Source of the DNA: an uncultured Butyrivibrio sp.
Lineage (GTDB): Bacteria; Bacillota; Clostridia; Lachnospirales; Lachnospiraceae
Length of the DNA stretch: 8,974 nucleotides
Assembly (NCBI RefSeq): GCF_947169445.1
Contig: NZ_CAMVPU010000099.1
Location: forward strand, 1 to 8,974
Direction: 5' to 3'
Part shown: one piece after another, positions 1 to 6,201 of the stretch
How positions within the stretch are numbered: the first letter of the stretch is position 1
How the letters are laid out: each line of letters begins with the position of its first letter
Notes under the pieces: generated by a model
What the model saw: the letters and a program-made list of their open reading frames with translations, nothing else
What the model was told of the DNA's origin: nothing
The model's database searches: none
Position numbers and translations under genes: made by a program

Positions 1-99
1 CTGCCAATAGTGGAAAGAGAAATGTAATACATAATCCTTGATGGAAGAATAAATTCGAATATATCTCGGAAGATAGATGTTCTATTACAAAACTATATG

Positions 100-141
100 A
101 CACACACTGGAAAAGAAATACGTCTCCAGTGTGTGTTTTTT
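100..141 (+). terminator. Intrinsic terminator of an upstream rightward unit, possibly bidirectional
   Basis: A 12-bp perfect stem is formed by 100-111 and 125-136 (core CACACACTGG / CCAGTGTGTG) with a 13-base loop, followed by a run of six T at 136-141. This is a standard rho-independent terminator for transcription entering from the left of the window. The hairpin also sits directly after the stop codon of the leftward SIMPL gene (stop at 143-145), so it may end that transcript too, although the T-tract on the minus strand is weak (an interrupted TTTT). Confidence 0.85.
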
Positions 142-142
142 A

Positions 143-892
143 TCACTTAATATCATATTCCAGCTTTACGGTTATTGTAGCTGTTTTGTGCCTGGAGCTG
201 GTGTCAAAAGCCCCATCATATGAGTAACTGCTGGTTCCTGAGTTCTTGGCAGTTATCTGGAATACTCCGAGGTTCGAGTTCTTAAGCTTTCCAAGGGATG
301 CTCCGGTGTTCTTTGCCATGATGTCAATTCTGTCTTTCGCGTTTTGAGAAGCTTTGTTTATAAGGTCCAGCTTGAGTGCTTCCATACCTGAATAGTAGTA
401 CTCAGGCGAGTTTGATGTGAGCTCAACTCCCTGATCTAGAAGACTTGAGATGTCCCGTGAGATCTTTTCCACATTATCAAGGTTGGATGAAGTGATGATC
501 ACTCCCTGTGTGAGCTGATATCCATCTTCTTCAGAACCGACATAATTTCCATTGGTATCGTACAGCTGCTTATAGGTTCTTCCGATGTCAACGGAATTAA
601 AGACTATTTCTTCTTCTGAGATCCCATTGTTTAAAAGATACTGCTTAACACGCTCAGCGTCTTTCTTTATCTTTGAATATGCTTCCTGTGAGGTATCAGC
701 CACAGATGAGAATGAGCCTCTCCATATTATAATGTCTGATTCAAAATCCACGCTTGAGCTTCCTGTAGCAGCTATGACATGGGTGCTGTCCGACCTGAAA
801 TGAGACAGGCCAAAAGCCAAAAAGCCGCAGCTTACAACTATACATATCCCGATAATCAGTGCATTCAGGCAACCTCTTTTTCTTTGTTCCAT
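143..892 (-). CDS. Membrane-anchored SIMPL (DUF541) domain protein
   Basis: 249 residues. A short basic N-terminus (MEQRKRG) is followed by one hydrophobic segment at about residues 10-30, which is an uncleaved anchor or signal peptide, so the rest should lie outside the membrane. The remainder (about 38-249) is a SIMPL/DUF541 domain. It opens with an ATGSSSVDFESDI-type strand, has the central YQLTQGVIITSSNLDNVEKI block, the YYYSGMEALK segment, an A..NAKDRIDIMAKNTG helix and a C-terminal T.SSRHKTATITVKLEY strand. Known members include the periplasmic E. coli YggE and Brucella BP26, which form oligomers and are linked to oxidative or envelope stress; the biochemical role is unsettled. The start is supported by AAAGGAG (minus strand, 901-907) 8 bases before the ATG. 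The gene is transcribed divergently from the alarmone/two-component operon, and its promoter forms half of a shared palindrome, so co-regulation is likely. Confidence 0.88.
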   Translation of the reverse strand: MEQRKRGCLNALIIGICIVVSCGFLAFGLSHFRSDSTHVIAATGSSSVDFESDIIIWRGSFSSVADTSQEAYSKIKKDAERVKQYLLNNGISEEEIVFNSVDIGRTYKQLYDTNGNYVGSEEDGYQLTQGVIITSSNLDNVEKISRDISSLLDQGVELTSNSPEYYYSGMEALKLDLINKASQNAKDRIDIMAKNTGASLGKLKNSNLGVFQITAKNSGTSSYSYDGAFDTSSRHKTATITVKLEYDIK

Positions 893-922
893 ACTATTTT
901 CTCCTTTTTGCTTTTTGATTTT

Positions 923-957
923 AGGATAATGTGCCGGTCTTAAATGTATCTTAAAGT
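923..957 (-). promoter_or_regulatory. Leftward promoter of the SIMPL gene with CiaR-like direct repeat
   Basis: On the minus strand two TTTAAG half-sites (complements of 950-955 and 939-944) are 11 bases apart, with spacer ATACA. Exactly 10 bases beyond the second half-site is a -10-like TATCCT (complement of 928 to 923). No -35 hexamer is present. Predicted transcription start is near 916, giving a leader of about 24 bases that includes the AAAGGAG ribosome site. The motif and spacing are visible; promoter activity and regulator are inferred. Confidence 0.65.
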
Positions 958-975
958 TTTTAAGATATTTTTAAG
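939..975. repeat. 37-bp imperfect palindrome made of two facing TTTAAG-N5-TTTAAG boxes
   Basis: The sequence is symmetric about base 957: 15 of the 18 opposed base pairs are complementary. The arms are CTTAAA at 939 and 950, facing TTTAAG at 959 and 970. The -10 hexamers of the two divergent promoters are also placed symmetrically (29 bases either side of the centre). This is most easily read as two dimer sites for one OmpR-family regulator serving both directions. Confidence 0.8.
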
Positions 976-991
976 CTGAAATATTTATAAT
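959..991 (+). promoter_or_regulatory. Rightward promoter of the alarmone synthetase/two-component operon with CiaR-like box
   Basis: TTTAAG at 959-964 and 970-975 form a perfect direct repeat with 5 bases between (ATATT). Ten bases later is a consensus -10, TATAAT at 986-991. At the normal -35 distance (963-968) the sequence is AGATAT, so no -35 box exists and an activator is expected to supply that contact. Predicted start near 998, giving a leader of about 44 bases. Repeat and -10 are seen directly; activation is inferred by analogy to CiaR and PhoB promoters. Confidence 0.75.
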
Positions 992-1025
992 CATGAAAAG
1001 TAAGTCTTTGATTGGAAGAATAACC

Positions 1026-1033
1026 AGGGGTGA
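1026..1033 (+). promoter_or_regulatory. Ribosome binding site that decides the alarmone synthetase start
   Basis: AGGGGTGA is close to the anti-Shine-Dalgarno complement AGGAGGTGA and ends 8 bases before the ATG at 1042. A possible in-frame GTG start at 1030 lies inside this site and has only a weak GGAAG further upstream, so the ATG at 1042 is preferred. Confidence 0.65.
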
Positions 1034-1041
1034 GAATAAGG

Positions 1042-1641
1042 ATGAATATTTATGGAATTCACAGGCCGATAATGGAAGAAATAATGAAAAGAATGGTCCG
1101 GGATATAGAGTCTGATTGCAGGGATAGCGCAGGTGATAAACTCTTTGAACATATTTCTTGCCGGATTAAAAGTGATGCCAGCACACGTGAAAAGCTTGGA
1201 AGGCTGGGAGTTATGGAAGACGAACAGAATGCACTTAACAGTATTACTGACTCTATAGGAATCAGAATTGTATGCCTTTTTATTGATGATGTATATGAAT
1301 GTGTAAAGGTTATCAGGAACCTTCCAGGTTGCTCGGTCGTTCAGGAGAAAAACTATATACTAAACGCAAAAGCCAATGGATATCGGAGCTATCATATGAT
1401 CCTGGACGCTGAATATGATGAGCATGTTAATGATAGCATGCTGCATCAGTCTTACTATGTTGAAGTACAGTTGCGCACAATTGCCATGGATACCTGGGCA
1501 GCTCTTGAACATGAAATGAAATATAAGAAGGATATTAAAAATCCGGAGCTGATAGCAGGCGAACTCAAGCGGTGCGCCAATGATCTGGCTGCATGCGATG
1601 TATCCATGCAGACGATACGACAGATAATAAAGGGAGCATGA
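1042..1641 (+). CDS. Small alarmone synthetase, (p)ppGpp synthetase-only RelA/SpoT domain
   Basis: 199 residues from the ATG at 1042; a longer form from GTG 1030 is less likely. It matches the synthetase domain of RelA/SpoT proteins without hydrolase, TGS or ACT domains, and its size fits the RelP/RelQ (YwaC/YjbM) class. Visible motifs are: RIKS at 41-44 (basic ATP-binding segment); DSIGIRIV at 70-77, whose Asp70 should bind Mg; NGYRSYH at 112-118, where the Tyr stacks the GDP/GTP guanine; EVQLRT at 141-146 with the catalytic Glu; and W152 with ALEHEMKYK after it. All key synthetase residues appear intact, so transfer of pyrophosphate from ATP to GDP or GTP in the cytoplasm is expected. It is the first gene of the operon, 15 bases ahead of a response regulator, suggesting that alarmone output is under the same control as the two-component genes. 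Confidence 0.88.
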   Translation: MNIYGIHRPIMEEIMKRMVRDIESDCRDSAGDKLFEHISCRIKSDASTREKLGRLGVMEDEQNALNSITDSIGIRIVCLFIDDVYECVKVIRNLPGCSVVQEKNYILNAKANGYRSYHMILDAEYDEHVNDSMLHQSYYVEVQLRTIAMDTWAALEHEMKYKKDIKNPELIAGELKRCANDLAACDVSMQTIRQIIKGA

Positions 1642-1656
1642 CAGAAGATTAAGCAT

Positions 1657-2322
1657 ATGAAAATACTATTTGCTGAAGATGAGACAGATCTGAGAGATGC
1701 TGTTTCAACATATCTGAGTATGCAGGGACATCATGTTGTTGCTGTTGATAATGGCCATCAGGCAGTTGAAAAGACCAGACAGGATGCATTTGATGTGATC
1801 CTGTTGGATGTGATGATGCCGATTATGGATGGATTTGCTGCAATTAAAGAGATAAGAAAAGACGGAAATGTCGTTCCGACTATTTTCCTCACGGCAAAGT
1901 CAAGGCTTGCAGATAAGATAGAGGGGTTGGATCTTGGAGCAGACGATTATCTGACAAAACCCTTTGCTATGGAGGAACTTAATGCCAGACTTCGGGCTCT
2001 GCACAGAAGACAAAGAGATTACAAAGTAAAAAGGATATCAATTGGAAACGTAGAACTTGATATCGAACAGAGCCAGCTTCGGGCGGTAAATACAATAAGC
2101 ATTTCGTATAGAGAAACCAGCTTGTTTGAATTTCTTATCGGCAGGGCAGGAGATTCTGTAAGAGAACAGGAACTGGCTCAGGAAGTGTGGCCTAATGAGA
2201 ACGCAGGCTCTGATGTTATCTGGCTGTATGTATCTTTCCTTAGGGAAAAGCTGAAATCCATACAGGCCAACGTGATTATTGATGGCGAAAGGGGAGGCCC
2301 TTTTGTTATGATGGAGATCTGA
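1657..2322 (+). CDS. OmpR-family response regulator (first pair), diverged DNA-binding domain
   Basis: 221 residues. The receiver domain (1-115) has the acidic pocket E7/D8, phospho-acceptor D51 in ILLDVMMP, switch T79 in LTAKS and K101 in LTKPF, so phosphorylation should work. The C-terminal winged helix (about 125-221) is recognisable (ETSLFEFL, EVWPNE, YVSFLREKL) but departs from the family: the recognition-helix region reads AGSDVIWLYVSF, and the usual G-x-GY of the wing is ERGGPFVM. Its DNA target may therefore differ from that of the second regulator. The ribosome site is weak (AGAAG about 10 bases upstream), so translation may depend on coupling to the preceding gene. It ends one base before the kinase start, implying a cognate pair. 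Its receiver closely resembles that of the regulator at 3590-4267. Confidence 0.9.
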   Translation: MKILFAEDETDLRDAVSTYLSMQGHHVVAVDNGHQAVEKTRQDAFDVILLDVMMPIMDGFAAIKEIRKDGNVVPTIFLTAKSRLADKIEGLDLGADDYLTKPFAMEELNARLRALHRRQRDYKVKRISIGNVELDIEQSQLRAVNTISISYRETSLFEFLIGRAGDSVREQELAQEVWPNENAGSDVIWLYVSFLREKLKSIQANVIIDGERGGPFVMMEI

Positions 2323-2323
2323 C

Positions 2324-3553
2324 ATGATTAAGAAGCTCAGGCTGAGATTTTTATGGGTATCAACGCTGATACTTGCACTTGTGATCAGTGGAGTGATGGG
2401 AATTGTTTATTGGATAACATCGGGAATAATCATGTCACAGACACGAATACTGATGGAAGTGATACTTGATAATGATGGAGAGCTGCCTCAGCAATGGGAA
2501 TATGATTCAAAACGCGGATCATTTCTTGCGCTAAATGAAGAGTCCATATATGAACTTCGCTATTTTACGGTGCTCATAAATGATGAAGATGTTCAGATTA
2601 CGCATATGAACAGTGCCATAAAGGAGAATTTGGCAGAGGAGATTGCCGAAGAACTGAGCAACAAGAAGAATGACCATGGAAGCGTGGCTGTCAAAGGTGG
2701 AAGAAGAATAAACTATATGAAAAAAACCATGGATGATGGCAGTGTAATGATAGTCCTGTTGGACAGCACTAGCAGGTACAGCCTGATAAAGGTCATTATG
2801 CTTTACATGTCGGCGCTGTGGTTTGTTGTATTATTGCTCTATATCCTTGTCATGGTGAATTATTCCAAAAAACTTGTAAAGCCATTTGAAGAAAATGATG
2901 AGAGACAGAAGCGTTTTATTACAAATGCAAGCCATGAACTGAAAACACCGCTTGCTGTCATTTCTGCAAACACAGACCTTCTTGAGCTGATGAATGGTAA
3001 GAACAAATGGACAGAAAGCACAAAAAAACATGTTGGAAAGCTTCAGGAACTTATTGAGGATCTTGTGGTACTGACAAGGCTGGAAGAGATGAAGGATATT
3101 AAGCTGGAGGATACGGATATCTCAGTCCTTGTTACTGAAACTGTTGAGCCTTTTAGAGAGATAATTCAGACTTCGGGAAAGCACTTTGAAACCCGGATAG
3201 AACCCGGACTTATAGCAAAAACCGAAAAAAGGAGTTTTCAGCAACTGGTATCCATTCTGGCAGAAAATGCAGTAAAGTATTGCGATGAAGGTGGGAATAT
3301 ATGCACCGAGCTGACTTCAGATAACAAAGGAAAACATGCGAAACTTTGTATAAAAAACACTTATGAATCAGGGGAGAACATGGACTTTTCCTGCTTTTTT
3401 GAACGCTTTTACAGGGCGGATCTGTCACACAATTCGGAAATTCCGGGATTTGGAATCGGATTATCGATGGGACGTGAAATCGCTGAAAGATTGGGCGGGA
3501 AGTTGGAGGCTGGTTATGAAGACGATACAATTTCATTCACGGTGATATTATAA
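2324..3553 (+). CDS. Membrane sensor histidine kinase (first pair) with altered G1 box
   Basis: 409 residues. Two membrane segments (about 8-33 and 155-178) enclose an extracellular sensor region of about 120 residues with no recognisable domain. No HAMP domain follows; a short linker leads to the dimerisation helix FITNASHELKTPL with phospho-acceptor His204. The ATPase domain has the N box around N315 (LAENAVKY), an F box FFERFYRAD (358-366) and a G2 box GFGIGL (375-380). The G1 box, normally DxGxG, is replaced by NTYESGENMD (345-354), so nucleotide binding may be unusual, although related clostridial kinases tolerate loss of this motif. Start ATG 2324 has GGAG 7 bases upstream, inside the end of the regulator gene. 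It should phosphorylate the regulator immediately upstream; the stimulus is unknown. Confidence 0.88.
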   Translation: MIKKLRLRFLWVSTLILALVISGVMGIVYWITSGIIMSQTRILMEVILDNDGELPQQWEYDSKRGSFLALNEESIYELRYFTVLINDEDVQITHMNSAIKENLAEEIAEELSNKKNDHGSVAVKGGRRINYMKKTMDDGSVMIVLLDSTSRYSLIKVIMLYMSALWFVVLLLYILVMVNYSKKLVKPFEENDERQKRFITNASHELKTPLAVISANTDLLELMNGKNKWTESTKKHVGKLQELIEDLVVLTRLEEMKDIKLEDTDISVLVTETVEPFREIIQTSGKHFETRIEPGLIAKTEKRSFQQLVSILAENAVKYCDEGGNICTELTSDNKGKHAKLCIKNTYESGENMDFSCFFERFYRADLSHNSEIPGFGIGLSMGREIAERLGGKLEAGYEDDTISFTVIL

Positions 3554-3589
3554 TATATTAAGTAGCCATGAAATAATGGAGAAGCAGAC

Positions 3590-4267
3590 ATGCGAATTCT
3601 TATAGTTGAAGATGAAAAAGAGATAGCTGACGGGATCACCGAGATCCTTAAGATGGAGGGCTATACTTCTGATGCAGTATATGATGGTGAAGAAGGCCTG
3701 GATTATATCCTTACCGGAGCCTATGACCTTGTGCTTTTGGATGTGATGCTTCCGGGACTTGATGGTTTTGAGATTGTGAAAAGAGCCAGAGCAGAAGGGA
3801 TAGATACTCCGGTGATCATGCTGACGGCAAAGTCACAGGTGTCAGATAAGATACAGGGGCTTGACTTTGGCGCTGATGACTACCTTACTAAACCCTTTGA
3901 TGCAGGAGAACTTCTGGCAAGAATAAGAGCTAGAGTGCGGAAAACTGCGGATATCAAGGGAAGTACGATCAGCGCATTTGATATAGTGCTGGATTCATCT
4001 GACTATCAGCTAAAAAAGGGAGATAAGGCCATTAAGCTCTCCAAGACAGAGTTTCAGATGCTTGAGTGCCTTATGATAAACAAAGGGCAGATACTTCCCA
4101 AAGATATGATCATAAACAAGGTTTGGGGATTCGATGAAGCCGGAGATTACAACAGTTTAGAGGTATACATATCTTTTCTTAGGAAGAAATTGAAGTTTGT
4201 CGGTGCAAAAGCAGGAATCATGACACAGAAAGGTGTTGGATATTATCTTGGAGGCGGAGACGAATAA
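3590..4267 (+). CDS. OmpR-family response regulator (second pair), canonical, CiaR-like
   Basis: 225 residues. The receiver has E7/D8, phospho-acceptor D51 in LLDVMLP, T79 in MLTAKS and K101 in LTKPF. The winged helix (about 125-222) is canonical: IKLSKTEFQMLECL, a KVWGFD turn, recognition helix SLEVYISFLRKKL (189-201) and a GVGYYL wing. From memory, the VWGFD and EVY-S-RKKL segments look like those of streptococcal CiaR. This makes it the better candidate to bind the TTYAAG-N5-TTTAAG boxes of the window, including that of its own operon (positive autoregulation); this is inference. GGAGAAG (3578-3584) lies 5 bases before the ATG. The 36-base gap after the first kinase has no box or clear promoter, so it is probably read through from the promoter at 959-991. 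The kinase gene follows after 3 bases. Confidence 0.93.
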   Translation: MRILIVEDEKEIADGITEILKMEGYTSDAVYDGEEGLDYILTGAYDLVLLDVMLPGLDGFEIVKRARAEGIDTPVIMLTAKSQVSDKIQGLDFGADDYLTKPFDAGELLARIRARVRKTADIKGSTISAFDIVLDSSDYQLKKGDKAIKLSKTEFQMLECLMINKGQILPKDMIINKVWGFDEAGDYNSLEVYISFLRKKLKFVGAKAGIMTQKGVGYYLGGGDE

Positions 4268-4270
4268 CTG

Positions 4271-5473
4271 ATGGTAGCAGACTTACGGAAGAAATTTGTA
4301 ATGGTTACCACAACACTGATGCTGGTGACCTTTGGTGCGTTTCTGATAGTAAACTACATTTATAACAATTATTGGAATAAGGTAGAAACTGCCGATATGC
4401 TTGATCTCATAGCCGATAGCGGATACTTCCTTTACCCGGAGGACACCGGTGTTGAGCAGACCATAAAGAATATGACGGAAGGTGCCAGTCCGATAGCGGG
4501 AGTGATATTTGACAGTGATGGGGCGATAGTTACCAGCAGGGTAATCGGAGGAAAAAGTAATCTGGTCGTTTCGGAGCATATTTTCGAAAAGATCCTTACG
4601 CAGGACGGATTTGATTACCAGATTGACCGTTATCTCTTTTCCAAAAGGGATCTTGAGGACGGATGTACTCTTATAGTTATCATGGATACCTCTATTGATG
4701 ACAATATGTGGAAAAAAGTTATCATAACAACCATATTCATTATTATAGGGATATCAGTCCTGATTCTTATAACTTTTTACCTGTCCGGATATGTTACTGA
4801 GCCGGCCAAGCAAGCACTTTTACGTGAAAAGAGATTTATCTCTGATGCAAGTCATGAGCTGAAGACTCCTCTTGGAGCTATTAGAATAAACGCTCAGGCT
4901 CTTAGCGCATCAGAACCGGAAAATCTATACACCAAAAATATAATTAACGAATCTGACAGGATGGGAAGGCTCATAGAAAGGCTTCTTACATTATCAAGGC
5001 TTGATGAGAAAGAAGCTTCCACGAAGGAGCGGATATCATTATCAAACCTGGTAACAGAGATGGCGCTTACCTATGAGAGCGTTGCCTATGAACAAGGCAT
5101 TGTATATAAGTATGATATCAGTGATGACGTCAGTATTATTGGCAATGCTGATGAAATCAGACAACTTCTTACAATCCTGATTGATAATGCAATTAAGAAT
5201 ACAAATGATAAAGGCAGGATAGAAATACGCTGCATTAGTGAAAACAAAACCGCCAGAGTCGAAGTAAAGAATACCGGCCCTGGAATAAATGCTGATGATC
5301 TTCCCCATGTGTTCGAGCGCTTTTACACTTCAGATACATCCCGCAGTAATAAGAGCTTCGGTCTGGGACTTGCTATTGCAAAGGCTATAGCAGAGGGGCA
5401 TAAAGGAAATCTGACAGTAAACAGCATTCCTAATGAGGTTACCGTGTTTACTGCAATATTTAGCACATCATAA
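4271..5473 (+). CDS. Membrane sensor histidine kinase (second pair)
   Basis: 400 residues. Membrane segments at about 9-30 and 149-171 flank an extracellular region of about 118 residues, possibly a PAS-like fold (VIFDSDGAIVTS resembles a PAS strand pair), but no ligand can be read from sequence. As in the first kinase there is no HAMP domain. The dimerisation helix has FISDASHELKTPL with phospho-acceptor His195. The ATPase domain is complete: N box LIDNAIKNT (N306), G1 box KNTGPGI (333-339, Asn in place of the usual Asp), F box FERFYTSD (348-355) and G2 box FGLGLA (363-368). The gene starts 3 bases after the second regulator stops, with GGAGGCGGAG just upstream, so the two are translationally linked and presumably cognate. 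It is the last gene of the operon, before a strong terminator. Confidence 0.92.
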   Translation: MVADLRKKFVMVTTTLMLVTFGAFLIVNYIYNNYWNKVETADMLDLIADSGYFLYPEDTGVEQTIKNMTEGASPIAGVIFDSDGAIVTSRVIGGKSNLVVSEHIFEKILTQDGFDYQIDRYLFSKRDLEDGCTLIVIMDTSIDDNMWKKVIITTIFIIIGISVLILITFYLSGYVTEPAKQALLREKRFISDASHELKTPLGAIRINAQALSASEPENLYTKNIINESDRMGRLIERLLTLSRLDEKEASTKERISLSNLVTEMALTYESVAYEQGIVYKYDISDDVSIIGNADEIRQLLTILIDNAIKNTNDKGRIEIRCISENKTARVEVKNTGPGINADDLPHVFERFYTSDTSRSNKSFGLGLAIAKAIAEGHKGNLTVNSIPNEVTVFTAIFSTS

Positions 5474-5490
5474 CTGATACTGCAAGAGAC

Positions 5491-5540
5491 AAGAGCATCA
5501 CAGAAGGTGATAAAAGAACACTTTCTGTGATGCTTTTTTT
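5491..5540 (+). terminator. Intrinsic terminator ending the alarmone/two-component operon
   Basis: An 11-bp perfect stem is formed by GCATCACAGAA (5495-5505) and TTCTGTGATGC (5523-5533), extendable by A/T and G-T pairs (5491-5494 with 5534-5537), with a 17-base loop and a run of seven T at 5534-5540. It lies 17 bases after the kinase stop codon and separates this operon from the next promoter box, which begins 15 bases later. Confidence 0.93.
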
Positions 5541-5554
5541 ATATTTAGTCTGTT

Positions 5555-5587
5555 TTCAAGGTTATTTTAAGATTGGAAGATTATTTT
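5555..5587 (+). promoter_or_regulatory. Promoter of the phospholipid operon with CiaR-like box
   Basis: TTCAAG (5555-5560) and TTTAAG (5566-5571) are 11 bases apart with spacer GTTAT. A -10-like TATTTT (5582-5587) starts after exactly 10 bases, the same spacing as at the other boxes. There is no -35 hexamer (AGGTTA at that position). Predicted start is near 5594, just before the ribosome site. The 22 bases at 5555-5576 recur exactly at 8869-8890. Confidence 0.72.
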
Positions 5588-5594
5588 TATTTCC

Positions 5595-5601
5595 AAGGAG
5601 G
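5595..5601 (+). promoter_or_regulatory. Ribosome binding site that decides the VTT protein start
   Basis: AAGGAGG is the strongest Shine-Dalgarno sequence in the region and lies 13 bases before a TTG at 5615. A longer in-frame reading from TTG 5573 would begin inside the regulator box and upstream of the -10, so it cannot be on the predicted transcript. The spacing of 13 is longer than ideal, which leaves some doubt; the next candidate is ATG 5660. Confidence 0.6.
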
Positions 5602-5614
5602 CGAGAGCAAAAGG

Positions 5615-6184
5615 TTGAGTAAAGAAATAAGCAGAAAGGTAAATACATATTGCATTATCGGAATGATTCTGGTGCTGTGTGTGTTCCTGAAGATCATCTT
5701 TGGAAGCAAGATCACATCAGTTCAGGATTATCAGGAAATAGTGAAGAGCTTTGGGATAGCAGGACCAATTGTTCTTACAGTTTTTCAGGCGCTTCAGGTA
5801 GTGATACCAATCCTTCCGGGATATCTTGGATGCGCAGCAGGAGCTATAAGCTTTGGGACACCTGTTGGTTTTTTGTGCAACTACATTGGTATTTCTGCCG
5901 GGTCAATCATAGCTTATTTACTGGCTAGAAAATATGGCGTGGACTTTGTCATATCTCTTTTTTCCGAAAAGCAGTATCTTAAATGGAAGCATAAAGTCGA
6001 GGGAAAAAAGTCTTATGACGCATTCCTGTTTGTAGCTACGCTTCTTCCGATGTTTCCGGATGACTTTTTGTGCTATTTCTCCGGACTTATAGGAATGGAT
6101 AAAAAGAGATTTATCTGGATCATCATTTTGGGAAAACCATGGTGCATTCTTGCCTACAGTATCGCATTTGGACTGATCAAATAA
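5615..6184 (+). CDS. TVP38/TMEM64 (VTT/DedA-superfamily) membrane protein
   Basis: 189 residues from TTG 5615, chosen from the ribosome site at 5595-5601 and the promoter. Hydrophobic segments lie at about 11-29, 49-68, 73-105, 136-158 and 166-187. VTT-family marks are visible: PGYLGCAAGAISFGTPVGF with a following IGISAGS..AYLLARKYG (68-108), then LLPMFPDDFLCYFSGLIGM (143-161), KRFI and a late GKPWC. DedA/VTT proteins are known or proposed lipid transporters; eukaryotic relatives (TMEM41B, VMP1) scramble phospholipids, and bacterial ones recycle undecaprenyl phosphate. As the first gene of an operon for phosphatidylethanolamine synthesis, a role in moving lipid across the membrane is an attractive inference but not shown by sequence. 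The next gene begins 17 bases after the stop. Confidence 0.83.
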   Translation: MSKEISRKVNTYCIIGMILVLCVFLKIIFGSKITSVQDYQEIVKSFGIAGPIVLTVFQALQVVIPILPGYLGCAAGAISFGTPVGFLCNYIGISAGSIIAYLLARKYGVDFVISLFSEKQYLKWKHKVEGKKSYDAFLFVATLLPMFPDDFLCYFSGLIGMDKKRFIWIIILGKPWCILAYSIAFGLIK

Positions 6185-6201
6185 TAAGAGGATAGGGAAA
6201 G

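Noticed and set aside
1..41. Possible 3' end of an upstream rightward gene (frame ending TGA at 39-41, or another ending TAA at 25-27)
   Set aside because: Two frames give short open tails of 12 and 8 residues without any recognisable motif. The terminator at 100-141 implies an upstream unit, but the frame cannot be chosen.
585..803. Rightward open frame of 72 codons inside the SIMPL gene
   Set aside because: It is a shadow of the leftward gene, without a ribosome site or family features.
38..1023. Near-repeat TTGATGGAAGAATAA (38-52) and TTGATTGGAAGAATAA (1008-1023), with GATTGGAAGA again at 5571-5580
   Set aside because: The match is short, purine-rich and partly resembles ribosome sites (GGAAG). 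It has no consistent position relative to boxes or starts, so chance is sufficient.
993..1115. A 40-codon frame from ATG 993 that could be a leader peptide before the alarmone synthetase
   Set aside because: The ATG lies between the -10 (986-991) and the predicted start near 998, it has no ribosome site, and it overlaps the synthetase gene out of frame.
3554..3589. Possible separate promoter for the second regulator/kinase pair
   Set aside because: Only a single ATTAAG half-site is present (3558-3563) with no partner 11 bases away, and no -35/-10 pair at a normal spacing. The gap is short and fits read-through.
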